Below are positions 30,292 to 39,081 of a DNA stretch of 64,000 nt, piece after piece (position 1 is the first letter of the stretch; every line of letters begins with the position of its first letter). Position numbers and translations under genes: made by a program. Location: NCBI RefSeq assembly GCF_012272825.1, contig NZ_JAAWWS010000156.1, positions 139,588 to 203,587 of the forward strand. Reading direction: 5' to 3'. The notes beneath the pieces are model-generated. The model made no database searches, was not told the DNA's origin, and worked only from the letters and a program-made list of their open reading frames with translations. Origin of the DNA: Wenzhouxiangella sp. XN79A (GTDB lineage Bacteria > Pseudomonadota > Gammaproteobacteria > Xanthomonadales > Wenzhouxiangellaceae).

Positions 30292-32055
30292 ATGTCCCTG
30301 CAACTCATGACCTATCTCGTCGTCGGCTTCACCTTCGTCGTCTACATCGGAATCGCGGTGTGGTCGCGCGCCAGCACCACCGGCGACTTCTACGTCGCCG
30401 GCAAGGGCGTCCACCCGATCGCCAACGGCATGGCCACGGCGGCCGACTGGATGTCGGCGGCTTCGTTCATCTCGATGGCCGGCCTGATCGCCTTTCTCGG
30501 CTACGACGGCTCGGTCTACCTGATGGGCTGGACCGGCGGCTACGTGCTGCTGGCCCTGCTGCTCGCGCCCTACCTTCGCAAGTACGGCAAGTTCACGGTG
30601 CCGGCGTTCATCGGCGACCGGTACTACTCGAAGTCGGCCCGGATCGTGGCGGTGATCTGCCTGATCTTCATCTCCTTCACCTACGTGGCCGGCCAGATGC
30701 GCGGGGTCGGCATCGTGTTCTCGCGCTTCCTCGAGGTCGACATCCTGACCGGGCTGCTGATCGGCATGGGCATCGTGTTCATCTACGCCGTGCTCGGCGG
30801 CATGAAGGGCATCACCTACACCCAGGTGGCGCAGTACTGCGTGCTGATCTTCGCCTACACGGTGCCGGCGGTGTTCATCTCGTTCCAGCTGACCGGCAAT
30901 CCGCTGCCGCAGCTCGGCCTGGGCAGCCAGGTCAGCGGCGAGTCGGTGTACATGCTCGAACGACTCAACCAGGTGATCCAGGACCTCGGCTTCGGCGCCT
31001 ATACCGACGGCAGCAAGTCGATGATCGACGTGTTCTGCATCACCCTGGCGCTGATGGTCGGCACCGCCGGCCTGCCGCACGTGATCGTGCGCTTCTTCAC
31101 CGTGCCGAAAGTGTCCGACGCGCGGCGCTCGGCGGGCTGGGCGCTGCTGTTCATCGCCATCCTCTACACCACCGCACCGGCGGTCGGCGCCATGGCGCGC
31201 CTGAACCTGGTCGAAACGATCTGGCCGGGCGGCTCGCCCGAGACCGCGGCGCTGGCCTACGACGAACGGCCCGACTGGTTCAGGACCTGGGAGCAGACCG
31301 GCCTGCTGGGCTTTGAGGACAAGAACGGCGATGGGCGCATCCAGTACTACAACGACGCCAACCCCGACTATGCGCCGATCGCCGAGGCCCGCGGCTGGGA
31401 AGGCAACGAGCTGAGCGTGGACCGCGACATCATCGTGCTGGCCAACCCCGAGATCGCCAACCTGCCCGACTGGGTGATCGCGCTGATCGCCGCCGGCGGC
31501 ATCGCCGCGGCACTGTCGACCGCGGCCGGGTTGCTGCTGGTCATTTCCTCGGCGGTCTCGCACGACCTGGTCAAGAGCATCTTCGTACCGAACATGAGCG
31601 ACAAGGGCGAGCTGATGACCGGGCGGATCGCCGCGGCGGTGGCGATCTGCGTGGCCGGCTACCTGGGCTACAACCCACCGGGCTTCGTCGCCCAGGTGGT
31701 TGCCTTCGCGTTCGGCCTGGCCGCGGCCTCGCTGTTCCCGGCGATCATCATGGGCATCTTCTCGACCCGGATCAATCGCGAAGGCGCGATCGCCGGGATG
31801 CTCTCCGGCCTGCTGTTCACCTTCGGCTACATCCTGTACTTCAAGGGCGTGTTCTTCGAGCCGCTGGCCGAGAACGTTCCGGAGAACTGGCTGTTCGGGA
31901 TCTCGCCGGAAGGCATCGGCGTGGTCGGCATGCTGCTCAACTTCGGCGTCGCATTCGTGGTCAGCCGCCTGACCGCGGCGCCCCCGGCCCACATCCGGGA
32001 GATGATCGAGGACATCCGCGTGCCGCGCGGTGCCGGCGGCGCGCACAGCCACTGA
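30292..32055 (+). CDS. Na+/solute symporter large subunit (acetate-type, VC_2705 group)
   Basis: 587 residues with about 13 helices of the sodium-solute symporter family. Family landmarks: ADWMSAASFISMAG, SFTYVAGQMRGVG, GGMKGITYTQVAQY and AAALSTAAGLLLVISSAVSHD. It should import acetate or another short carboxylate with Na+ in the inner membrane, together with the DUF4212 subunit. An unusual soluble loop at about 335-380 carries an EF-hand-like sequence DKNGDGRIQYYN (from D343). The promoter box before the small subunit is shared with acs. A terminator-like hairpin follows at 32105. Confidence 0.92.
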   Translation: MSLQLMTYLVVGFTFVVYIGIAVWSRASTTGDFYVAGKGVHPIANGMATAADWMSAASFISMAGLIAFLGYDGSVYLMGWTGGYVLLALLLAPYLRKYGKFTVPAFIGDRYYSKSARIVAVICLIFISFTYVAGQMRGVGIVFSRFLEVDILTGLLIGMGIVFIYAVLGGMKGITYTQVAQYCVLIFAYTVPAVFISFQLTGNPLPQLGLGSQVSGESVYMLERLNQVIQDLGFGAYTDGSKSMIDVFCITLALMVGTAGLPHVIVRFFTVPKVSDARRSAGWALLFIAILYTTAPAVGAMARLNLVETIWPGGSPETAALAYDERPDWFRTWEQTGLLGFEDKNGDGRIQYYNDANPDYAPIAEARGWEGNELSVDRDIIVLANPEIANLPDWVIALIAAGGIAAALSTAAGLLLVISSAVSHDLVKSIFVPNMSDKGELMTGRIAAAVAICVAGYLGYNPPGFVAQVVAFAFGLAAASLFPAIIMGIFSTRINREGAIAGMLSGLLFTFGYILYFKGVFFEPLAENVPENWLFGISPEGIGVVGMLLNFGVAFVVSRLTAAPPAHIREMIEDIRVPRGAGGAHSH

Positions 32056-32104
32056 CCGGTCGCGCGGATCCCCGAACCGGTTCGTCCCGCGGACCGGTCC
32101 CTTT

Positions 32105-32145
32105 ACCGGCGGCCAGGGAGTCCCTTGTGCCGCCGGTCCTTTTTT
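32105..32145 (+). terminator. Rho-independent terminator inside the symporter operon
   Basis: A perfect 9-bp stem ACCGGCGGC / GCCGCCGGT (32105-32113 and 32129-32137), then CC and six T. It lies between the symporter gene and the next co-directional gene, whose start is only 17 bases away. A second imperfect hairpin with GACCGGTC arms is just upstream (about 32055-32098). It may limit read-through. Confidence 0.8.
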
Positions 32146-32161
32146 GCGGAGAATCGATGCC

Positions 32162-33997
32162 ATGACCGATCTGCCCGACGATCTGACCCGTTTCCTGGCC
32201 GGCGTGGCGCCGTTCGAGAACCACCCCGACGCCATCGCACCGGCCGCGCGGGCAATCGAGATCCGCTACCTGCGCGAAGGCCAGGCGGCCAGGCCGGACA
32301 GCGGCACGACGTTTCCGGAAGACCCGTGGAGCCTGTACATCGTGCGCTCCGGCGCAGTGGCGCTCTGCGACAGCGACGGCCGGGTGCTGGAACGGCGAGG
32401 CGAAGGCGAGCTGTTCGGCCACCCGATCCGCTTCGGGCAGCAGGCCGCGCCCTACACCGTGCAGGCGGTCGAGGACTGCCTGCTCTGGCAGCTGTCGGCG
32501 GTCGCGGTCCGCGCGCTGGCCGAGCGGGTCCCGGAGCTCGAGGCCTTCCTGTCGTCCGACCCCGGCGCCCGACTCAGGCGGGTCGAGGCGCTGCGCACCC
32601 GGCGCGAGCGGCTGGCCGATCTCGGGCTCCGCTCCCCGGTGTCGATCGGCCCCGATGCGCCGGTGGCCGAGGCCGCCGCGCGGATGGCCGAACACCAGGT
32701 CAGCTGCCTGCCGGTGGTGGTCGACGACCGCATCGTCGGCATCCTGACCGACCGTGACCTGCGCGGCCGGGTCGTGGCCGTCCGGCTCGACCCGGACAGC
32801 CCGGTCGAAGCGGTGATGACCACGGAACCGGTCTGCGTCGACCAGGAACTGAAGATCGAGGCCGCCCTGGTCGAGATGATCCGGCGCGGCATCCACCACA
32901 TGCCGGTCCTGGCCGATGGCCGGTTGGCCGGCGTGGTGTCGGCCGGCGACCTGATGCGGACCCAGTCGCCGCACCCGCTCCGGCTGGTCCGCGACCTGGC
33001 CCGGGCGAGCGATGCCGACGCCGTGGCGCGGATCGCCCGCAGCGGACCTGCGCTGCTGGCCGGCCTGGTCGAGGCCGGCACCGACGTCACGCAGCTGGGC
33101 CGGATGGCCGGCCTGATCACCGATGCCACCACCCGTCGCCTGATCGAACTGGCCGAGGCCGAGCTCGGTCCGGCGCCGGTGCGCTATGCGTGGCTGGCGT
33201 TCGGCTCGCAGGCCCGGCTGGAACAGGGCCTGATCAGCGACCAGGACAACGGGCTGCTGCTCGACGATGCGCTCGACGCCGACGGCGAAGCCTGGTTCCT
33301 GGAGCTGGCCGAACGGGTCTGCAACGGTCTCGACGCGGCCGGCTATGTGTTCTGCCCCGGCGGCGTCATGGCCAAGGGGCGCTGGCGGATGACGCGGCAC
33401 CGATGGCGCGAAACCTTCTCCGGCTGGATGGCCGAGCCCGACCCGAAGTCGGTCATGCACTGCAGCATCTTCTTCGACCTGCGCGCCGTCCACGGCGATG
33501 TCGAGCTGGCCGAATCGCTGCGCCGCGACGTACTGGAGCAGGCACGATCCAGCGAGATCTTCCGCCGCTTCCTGGCCGCCGGCTCGGTGACGCACCGCCC
33601 GCCGATCGGCGTGTTCCGCCAGTTCGTGCAGGAGACCGGCGGCGATGCATCGAAGGGCCTGAACCTGAAGAAGCGCGGGGTGATCCCGATCGTCGACCTG
33701 GCCCGCGTCCACGCGCTGGAAGGCGCACTGCCCGAAGTCCACAGCGAAGAGCGGCTGCGCGCGGCCGCCAAGGCCGAGGTGATCACCGAGCGCGATGCCG
33801 ACGACCTGGTCCACGCGCTGCGCTTCATTGCCGACATCCGGCTGCGCCACCAGGTCGAGCGTCTGCGCGCCGGCGAGAAACCCGATCACCTGGTCGCTCC
33901 GGACGCGCTGTCCGGCCTGCATCGTCGCTACCTGCGCTCGGCATTCGGCATCGTTCGCGAGGCCCAGCAGGCGCTGGCCCAGCGCTACGTGCTGTGA
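32162..33997 (+). CDS. cNMP-binding / CBS / DUF294 nucleotidyltransferase-like protein
   Basis: 611 residues. An N-terminal cyclic-nucleotide-binding-type fold (about 15-145, YIVRSGAVALCD and GELFGHPIRF), two CBS motifs (about 165-270, HQVSCLPVVVDDRIVGILTDRDL), then a nucleotidyltransferase-like domain with the GSQARLEQGLISDQDNG signature (GS plus acidic residues) and a C-terminal DUF294 helical part. It resembles the GlnD-like signalling proteins that accompany acetate symporters. Cytoplasmic. GCGGAG precedes ATG 32162. Its last codons overlap the next gene. Ligand is not known. Confidence 0.87.
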   Translation: MTDLPDDLTRFLAGVAPFENHPDAIAPAARAIEIRYLREGQAARPDSGTTFPEDPWSLYIVRSGAVALCDSDGRVLERRGEGELFGHPIRFGQQAAPYTVQAVEDCLLWQLSAVAVRALAERVPELEAFLSSDPGARLRRVEALRTRRERLADLGLRSPVSIGPDAPVAEAAARMAEHQVSCLPVVVDDRIVGILTDRDLRGRVVAVRLDPDSPVEAVMTTEPVCVDQELKIEAALVEMIRRGIHHMPVLADGRLAGVVSAGDLMRTQSPHPLRLVRDLARASDADAVARIARSGPALLAGLVEAGTDVTQLGRMAGLITDATTRRLIELAEAELGPAPVRYAWLAFGSQARLEQGLISDQDNGLLLDDALDADGEAWFLELAERVCNGLDAAGYVFCPGGVMAKGRWRMTRHRWRETFSGWMAEPDPKSVMHCSIFFDLRAVHGDVELAESLRRDVLEQARSSEIFRRFLAAGSVTHRPPIGVFRQFVQETGGDASKGLNLKKRGVIPIVDLARVHALEGALPEVHSEERLRAAAKAEVITERDADDLVHALRFIADIRLRHQVERLRAGEKPDHLVAPDALSGLHRRYLRSAFGIVREAQQALAQRYVL

Positions 33998-34695
33998 GGC
34001 TCTGGGCGCGACGCGACTGGCGCCGCCTCGAGCGCGAGCGCGCCGCGGCGCGTGCTGCCGGCGGCCCGGCAGAGCTGGCCGCCGCCCTGCCCGACCCGGA
34101 CCTGCCTCTGAGCGAGGCGCCACTGCTGGCGCTGGACCTGGAGATGACCGGACTGGACGCGGGGAAGGACCGGATCGTCAGCATCGGCTGGGCGCCGATC
34201 GACCGCGGCCGGCTGCGCCCCGGCGGCGGCGGCCACCTGCTGGTCCGCGCCGACAGCGCCGACGAGCACGAGGCCGGTGTCGGTGACTCGGCCACCATCC
34301 ACGGGATCCGCGACTGCGACCGGACGCCCGGGCTGGCGCTGGAGGTCGCGCTGGCCCGATTGTTCGAAGCCCTGGCCGGCCGCATTCCGCTGGTCCACCA
34401 CGCCGCGCTGGATCACGCCTTCATCGATCGCGCCTGCCGGCGCCGCTGGGGTCACGGCTGGCCGACGCCGATGCTCGACACGCTGGCCTGGGAGAGGCGA
34501 ATGCGCCAGCGCAGCGGCGACGACGACGCCGCACCCGGCAGCTTGAACCTGGACGCCCTGCGTCGACGCTACGAGCTGCCGCGCCGCAGCGCACACGATG
34601 CCCTGGCCGACGCGATCAGCTGCGGCGAACTGGCGCTGGTGATGATGGCGCGATCGCCGGGCCGGCTGATCGACCTGTGCCGGCGAATGCACTGA
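33994..34695 (+). CDS. DnaQ-like 3'-5' exonuclease (DEDDh)
   Basis: 233 residues starting at a GTG that overlaps the previous stop codon as GTGA. DEDD motifs: LLALDLEMTGLD (Asp and Glu of ExoI), LVHHAALDHAFID (ExoII) and SAHDALADAISC (ExoIII with the h-type histidine). No polymerase is adjacent. A DnaQ-type exonuclease in this position next to the DUF294 protein is a recurrent partner in such symporter loci. The substrate, DNA or a small nucleotide, cannot be told from sequence. Confidence 0.88.
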   Translation: MRLWARRDWRRLERERAAARAAGGPAELAAALPDPDLPLSEAPLLALDLEMTGLDAGKDRIVSIGWAPIDRGRLRPGGGGHLLVRADSADEHEAGVGDSATIHGIRDCDRTPGLALEVALARLFEALAGRIPLVHHAALDHAFIDRACRRRWGHGWPTPMLDTLAWERRMRQRSGDDDAAPGSLNLDALRRRYELPRRSAHDALADAISCGELALVMMARSPGRLIDLCRRMH

Positions 34696-34719
34696 GCCCG
34701 GCCCGGTCGGGCGGGCCCG

Positions 34720-35640
34720 TCAGACCTCGACGCGACCCGGGCCTTCGTCCGACCCTGGCACCGGCTCGTCCCCGCCGGTGCCGCTCGAGCCGCCCCCGGA
34801 CGGCGGCTGGCCACCGTCGGACCCGGCCGGAAACAGCTGGCGGAACGCGCGCCACTGGGCCGCGGCCATCAGCAGCTGGACGAACAGCGAGACCAGCACC
34901 GACAGCAGCTGGCCGACGAAATCGCCGGCCGGACCGAAGGCCAGCGCCAGCAGCCCGGCCGTGAGCAGAAAGACGAAGCCCAGCGCGAAGAACAGGCCGA
35001 GCACGACCAGCGCGAAGCCGAGGAAGGCCCGCCAGTTGACCAGCACGGCGCGGAGGCTCCACAGCAGCGCGGCCATGACCGGCCAGTTCCAGAAGAACAC
35101 CAGCGGCACGGCGAAGTACAGCCCGCCCAGCACCAGCCCGATGACCACCGCACCCAGCGCCAGGCCGCCGAACAGGTTGACGCCCTCGAACAGCGCGAAC
35201 AGCCGGTCCGGATCGCTCTCCATGGCCTGCGGATCGTTCATCAGCGCGCTCAGGGCCTGAAGGTCCATCTGCGGCGCCAGCCAGGCGCCGAGCGTCATCA
35301 CCGCGCCCAACACGCCGAGCAGCAGGAACCCGCCGAGCACCAGCAAGCGGCTGCGCACCCTCGCCTCCCGGAAGCCGTCGAACAGCTGGTCGGGCCGACC
35401 GGCCGCGCCCTCGTCGAGCCGGCGGAAGATGCCGAGCATGCCGGCGGTCAGCGCCGGTGAGATCAGGACCAGCAGCGGCACGCCGATGACCGGCACCGCC
35501 TGCAGCAGCGTGATGACGACCAGCCAGGCCGCCACCCGCATCATCAATCCGCCGTCGCGGGCCAGCAGGTCGGCCCCACCGGTCAGCCAGCGGACACCGT
35601 CGGCGAAGTCGGCACGAAGGATTCGGGGTTCGGTGCTCAT
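34720..35640 (-). CDS. BPSS1780-type membrane protein
   Basis: 306 residues with an N-terminal cytoplasmic stretch (RADFADGVRWLTGGADLLARD), about six helices and a C-terminal tail of glycine, serine and proline (GGGSSGTGGDEPVPG). The first part and the helix order resemble the BPSS1780 family of proteobacterial membrane proteins, whose function is unknown. The start overlaps the upstream gene's stop as ATGA, so the two are translationally coupled. It converges with the exonuclease gene, 24 bases away. Confidence 0.75.
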   Translation of the reverse strand: MSTEPRILRADFADGVRWLTGGADLLARDGGLMMRVAAWLVVITLLQAVPVIGVPLLVLISPALTAGMLGIFRRLDEGAAGRPDQLFDGFREARVRSRLLVLGGFLLLGVLGAVMTLGAWLAPQMDLQALSALMNDPQAMESDPDRLFALFEGVNLFGGLALGAVVIGLVLGGLYFAVPLVFFWNWPVMAALLWSLRAVLVNWRAFLGFALVVLGLFFALGFVFLLTAGLLALAFGPAGDFVGQLLSVLVSLFVQLLMAAAQWRAFRQLFPAGSDGGQPPSGGGSSGTGGDEPVPGSDEGPGRVEV

Positions 35641-36347
35641 GCGCGGGTCTCCTCGTTGCGACGGTCGATGCGATGACCCAGCCACGCGCCCAGGGCCTGG
35701 GTGGCCAGGGCGAGCAGCAGGGACAGGACCAGCCCGCCGGCCACCGCCGCGATATCGGCGGCACTCCAGCCGGCGGTCCAGGTCTCGACCAGGCGGAACA
35801 CGTCGTCGGATCGCCAGGCCGCCAGCGGTCGGCCGGCGGCCTCGGCGAACAGCCGGGACACGATGATCGAGGCCGATTCGTAATAGTCGCCGGTCAGCGA
35901 GATCAGCGGCGCGGCCACCACCGGCAGCAGCGCGCCGGCTGCCAGCATCGCGCCCGGGCCGGGCGCGGCGACATCCAGCGCGCGACGCCACAGCCAGAAG
36001 CCGGGAAACACCGTCAGCAGGTAGGGCATCAGCACGCAGGCCTGGTAGATCCAGTCCGACCCGCGGGTATCGAAGCCGGTCAGCTGGCCGGCGTAGTCGG
36101 AACCGCTGACGACGAACGGAAAGACCCGGGCCAGCACATCACCGCCGTACAGGGGGCTGAGCTCGAGCCGACTGACTTCGCCGCCGGCCAGCAGGCAGCC
36201 GGCCACGTGCAGCAGCTCGTGCACCGGCACATAGACCCACCAGCCGAGCAGCAGGCCGAGCATGACCCAGGCCAGCGAGGCCGGGCCGGGCAGGCGCTCC
36301 AGAAAGCGCAGCAGGGCCCGAACGTCAGCCCGAAGCGCCCGCATCAT
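35637..36347 (-). CDS. Membrane protein with HExxH motif, possible M50-like protease
   Basis: 236 residues, about five helices. A zinc-protease-like motif HELLH (43-47) lies in the first helix (WWVYVPVHELLHVAGCLLAGG), followed by a GCLLAGGEVS segment, as in site-2 proteases. The usual LDG partner motif of M50 is not seen; GDYYESASI near 150 could supply acidic ligands. Catalysis is therefore only possible, not shown. The 5' end overlaps the LOG gene by 23 bases and the 3' end overlaps the BPSS1780 gene, so the three form one tight operon. Confidence 0.65.
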   Translation of the reverse strand: MMRALRADVRALLRFLERLPGPASLAWVMLGLLLGWWVYVPVHELLHVAGCLLAGGEVSRLELSPLYGGDVLARVFPFVVSGSDYAGQLTGFDTRGSDWIYQACVLMPYLLTVFPGFWLWRRALDVAAPGPGAMLAAGALLPVVAAPLISLTGDYYESASIIVSRLFAEAAGRPLAAWRSDDVFRLVETWTAGWSAADIAAVAGGLVLSLLLALATQALGAWLGHRIDRRNEETRA

Positions 36348-36948
36348 CGACGTCGACCGAAGCGAACTTCAGCGCGTCCGCGCTCCAGGGTTCCAGGGTC
36401 TCCAGCGCGTCCGGCACGTCCTCGGCCCGCTCCACGGTGTGCCACAGGTCGAGGTGGGCCTGGCTCATGAACTTCTCGCGCACGCTGTGCTCGAGGAACT
36501 CGATGAGCTTGTCGTAGTAGCCGTCGGCATTGACCAGCACGATCGGGCCGAAATACTGGCCGAGGCGCTTGAGCGTCATCGCCTCGAACACTTCCTCGAA
36601 GGTGCCGCAGCCGCCCGGCAGGGTGACCACCGCGGCGCTGTCGATCAGCATCTTCTCCTTGCGAATCCGCATGCTCGGCACCACGTCCATGGAGGTGAGC
36701 CCGGGGTGGCCCTTTTCCAGCGTGGTCAGGAATTCCGGAATCACGCCGTGGACCTCGCCGCCGGCCTCCAGCGCGGCGTCGGCCATCGCACCCATCAGTC
36801 CGGTGCCGCCGCCCCCGTAGACGATCGGGTGACCGGCTTCGGCCAGGGCACGGCCGAGGCGGGCGGCCACTTCGAAGTACTTCGACGACAGTGCGTGGCT
36901 GGAAGCCGCGTAGACTGTCACGCGTTTTCTGGAGGATGACTCGGACAC
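36325..36948 (-). CDS. LOG-family (TIGR00730) Rossmann-fold nucleotide hydrolase
   Basis: 207 residues from GTG 36948 (VSESSSRKRVTVYAA), the only initiator placed sensibly before the first beta strand. Motifs: YGGGGTGLMGAMA and the signature PGGCGTFEEVFE with the catalytic glutamate. Family members cleave cytokinin-type or purine nucleoside monophosphates to base plus ribose 5-phosphate. Cytoplasmic. The start is 18 bases from the divergent cytochrome gene. A minus-strand TACAAT at 36996-36991 is a good -10 candidate. It heads the three-gene membrane-protein operon. Confidence 0.88.
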   Translation of the reverse strand: MSESSSRKRVTVYAASSHALSSKYFEVAARLGRALAEAGHPIVYGGGGTGLMGAMADAALEAGGEVHGVIPEFLTTLEKGHPGLTSMDVVPSMRIRKEKMLIDSAAVVTLPGGCGTFEEVFEAMTLKRLGQYFGPIVLVNADGYYDKLIEFLEHSVREKFMSQAHLDLWHTVERAEDVPDALETLEPWSADALKFASVDVDDAGASG

Positions 36949-36966
36949 CGGATGATGTTTCCTGCA

Positions 36967-37452
36967 ATGAAGAAGAATCGACGAGCCCGCTATTGTAGAC
37001 GCGCCGCAGCGCTGTCCGTGGTGCTGCTGTTCACCACGGCCTGCGCGCCGGATCCCGACGAGCTGGTCGAGGGCCAGGAGCCCTACCTGCGCTTCTGCGC
37101 CTCCTGCCACGGCAACGAGGGCGGCGGCAAGCCGCCGGCGTTTCCGCCGATCGCAGGATCGGAATGGCTGGACCTGGGCCCCGACGCGATCGCCCTGGTC
37201 GTGCTCGGCGGCTTGAGCGGCGAGATCGAGGTCGCCGGTCGCACCTATCGAGGCTACATGCCGCCGATGCGCCAGCTGTCCGACCAGGAAATCGCCGGGC
37301 TGCTCGGCTACATCGGTCGGGCCTGGACCGATTGGGAGAGGCTGCCCGAACCGGCTCGCATCGCCGAACTGCGTCCGCTGGTCGCCGGCAACCGGCCGAC
37401 CCAGGGGCTGGACGGCCTCGAGGCGCTGCTCGAACAGGTGCCGGCCGAATGA
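36967..37452 (+). CDS. Cytochrome c lipoprotein
   Basis: 161 residues. A basic N-terminus (MKKNRRARYCRR) and hydrophobic stretch end in LLFTTAC, a plausible though weak lipobox. One haem site, CASCH, follows in YLRFCASCHGNEGGG, with the distal methionine likely in GYMPPMRQLSD. It looks like a small class I cytochrome held to a membrane on the periplasmic side. ATG 36967 is preferred over 36952. The stop overlaps the rhomboid start as ATGA, so expression is coupled. Confidence 0.83.
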   Translation: MKKNRRARYCRRAAALSVVLLFTTACAPDPDELVEGQEPYLRFCASCHGNEGGGKPPAFPPIAGSEWLDLGPDAIALVVLGGLSGEIEVAGRTYRGYMPPMRQLSDQEIAGLLGYIGRAWTDWERLPEPARIAELRPLVAGNRPTQGLDGLEALLEQVPAE

Positions 37453-38096
37453 TTCCCCGCCGCGTATCCAATCCGCCGGCCAGCCTGGCCCTCCTCGGCA
37501 TCACCGTGGTGGCCTGGCTGCTGCAGAGCATGAACCCGGTCGAAAGCCTGCGCCTGCTGGCGCTGTGGCCGGTCGCCACGCCCGAGCTGATCCGGTTTTC
37601 CGACACCGGCATCATCGAAACCGGCTTCGCGCCGTGGCAGCTGCTGACCTATGGCTTCCTGCACGGCGGGCTGGGCCACCTGTTCTTCAACATGTTCGCG
37701 CTGTACATGTTCGGGCTGCCGATCGAGCAGGCCTGGGGCACCAGGCGGTTCGTGATCTTCTACCTGGTCTGCATCATCGGCGCCGGGCTGGTCCAGCTGC
37801 TGACCGCGGCGATCAGCGGCGACATCTACCCGACCATCGGCGCCTCCGGGGGGGTGTTCGGGCTGCTGCTGGCGTTCGGGATGATGTATCCGAACCAGCG
37901 GATCATGCTGCTGATCCCGCCGGTGCCGATCAAGGCCAAGTGGTTCGTGATCGGCTACGGCGCGCTGACCCTGTTCTTCGGCGTCACCGGCACGATGGCC
38001 GGCGTGGCCCACTTCGCCCATCTCGGCGGCATGCTGTTCGGCCTGGCGCTGATCCTGTACTGGGGCCGGCAGGACTACCGCCAGCGCTATCGCTGA
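37449..38096 (+). CDS. Rhomboid intramembrane serine protease
   Basis: 215 residues, six helices. Active site: serine S133 in GASGGVFG, histidine H191 in AHFAHLGG, and the HxxxN oxyanion motif H77 to N81 in GHLFFNM. It cleaves transmembrane segments within the inner membrane. The substrate is unknown; coupling to the cytochrome lipoprotein suggests shared expression rather than a proven link. A strong hairpin follows before the converging DUF4097 gene. Confidence 0.95.
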   Translation: MIPRRVSNPPASLALLGITVVAWLLQSMNPVESLRLLALWPVATPELIRFSDTGIIETGFAPWQLLTYGFLHGGLGHLFFNMFALYMFGLPIEQAWGTRRFVIFYLVCIIGAGLVQLLTAAISGDIYPTIGASGGVFGLLLAFGMMYPNQRIMLLIPPVPIKAKWFVIGYGALTLFFGVTGTMAGVAHFAHLGGMLFGLALILYWGRQDYRQRYR

Positions 38097-38112
38097 GGCC
38101 GGGATCCGGGAC

Positions 38113-38146
38113 GCTCGTGCCCGCCGGAGGACCGGCGGACACGAGC
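38113..38146. terminator. Hairpin between converging rhomboid and DUF4097 genes
   Basis: A 15-bp stem with one mismatch (38113-38127 against 38132-38146), loop AGGA. There is no clear T-run, so it may act as an mRNA 3'-end structure rather than a classic intrinsic terminator. Confidence 0.6.
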
Positions 38147-38169
38147 CGGTTTCGCGCAGGGGCGTCGCC

Positions 38170-39081
38170 TCAGCCGCCGGACTCGCGCAGCCGGAATTCG
38201 CCGGAGAAGGTGCTGGCACGCACCCGCACGCTGCCGTCGCCCAGGCGCACCGTCATGCCGCTGTCGCTGAACTGCTCGATGTCGGAACGAAAGCCGTTGT
38301 CCAGGTCGCCGGAGAAGGTCTCGGCCTCGAGATCGACGGGCGTTCCGCCGGGCAGGGCCAGGTCGATCTCGCCGGAATGCGCCTGCACGTCGATCGTTGC
38401 GCGATCCAGCGGCCGCAGGGTCAGCTCGAGATCGCCGGACACCGTTTCGGCGCTGAACTCGGAAATCTCCAGGCCGTCGATCCCCGTATCGCCGCTGACC
38501 GTCGCGGCCCGAACCCGCCCGACCAGTCCGCTGGCTTCGATATCGCCGCTGACCGATCGGATGGAGCTGCTTTCCAGTCCGCCGCCATCGATCTCCATGT
38601 CGCCGCTGACGGTCTCGGCCAGCAGGCGCCCGACGGCGTTCCCGCGCAGCACCAGGTCGCCGCTGACCGCGCTCACGTCGAGACGCGGCCCGCGCAGGCC
38701 GCGGACCTCGAGATCGGCGCTGACCACGCCGGCGGTCAGGTCGGCGCCGGTCGGCACGACGAGCTCCAGCACCGTGTCGGGGCCGCTGGAGAAGCGCCAG
38801 CCGCGGTCGCGGTCGTCGTTCATTTCGACCTCGATCGTCCAGCGCGACGGATCGCCCTCGATGGTCACGGCCTCGACGCCCTTGCCGGTCCTGCCCGTGA
38901 CTTCCAGCCGCTCGCCTTCGCGACCGACGATCGTGAACTCGCCGGTGACGCCGCTGAACTCGATGACCGCGTCCGGCAGGGCTTCGCGCACTTCGTTCAC
39001 CTCGGCAGCCCGCGCCGGCAAGGCGGCCAGCGGAATCAGCAGCGCGAGCGCCGCGCCGCAGGTCCAGGAAATGGTCTTCAT
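38170..39081 (-). CDS. DUF4097-type beta-repeat exported protein
   Basis: 303 residues: signal peptide (MKTISWTCGAALALLIPLAALPARA) and then a repetitive beta-strand domain with recurring VSGDLE / TVSGDIE / TFSGEF blocks every 20-30 residues, the mark of DUF4097 adhesin-like helices. Its start overlaps the preceding gene's stop as ATGA. It is the last gene of the ECF sigma/anti-sigma operon and may act at the cell surface or as an envelope-state reporter. Confidence 0.85.
   Translation of the reverse strand: MKTISWTCGAALALLIPLAALPARAAEVNEVREALPDAVIEFSGVTGEFTIVGREGERLEVTGRTGKGVEAVTIEGDPSRWTIEVEMNDDRDRGWRFSSGPDTVLELVVPTGADLTAGVVSADLEVRGLRGPRLDVSAVSGDLVLRGNAVGRLLAETVSGDMEIDGGGLESSSIRSVSGDIEASGLVGRVRAATVSGDTGIDGLEISEFSAETVSGDLELTLRPLDRATIDVQAHSGEIDLALPGGTPVDLEAETFSGDLDNGFRSDIEQFSDSGMTVRLGDGSVRVRASTFSGEFRLRESGG

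Noticed and set aside
36990-36996. TATTGT as a plus-strand promoter of the cytochrome gene
   Set aside because: Lies inside the coding region after the start; the minus-strand TACAAT reading fits the LOG gene better.
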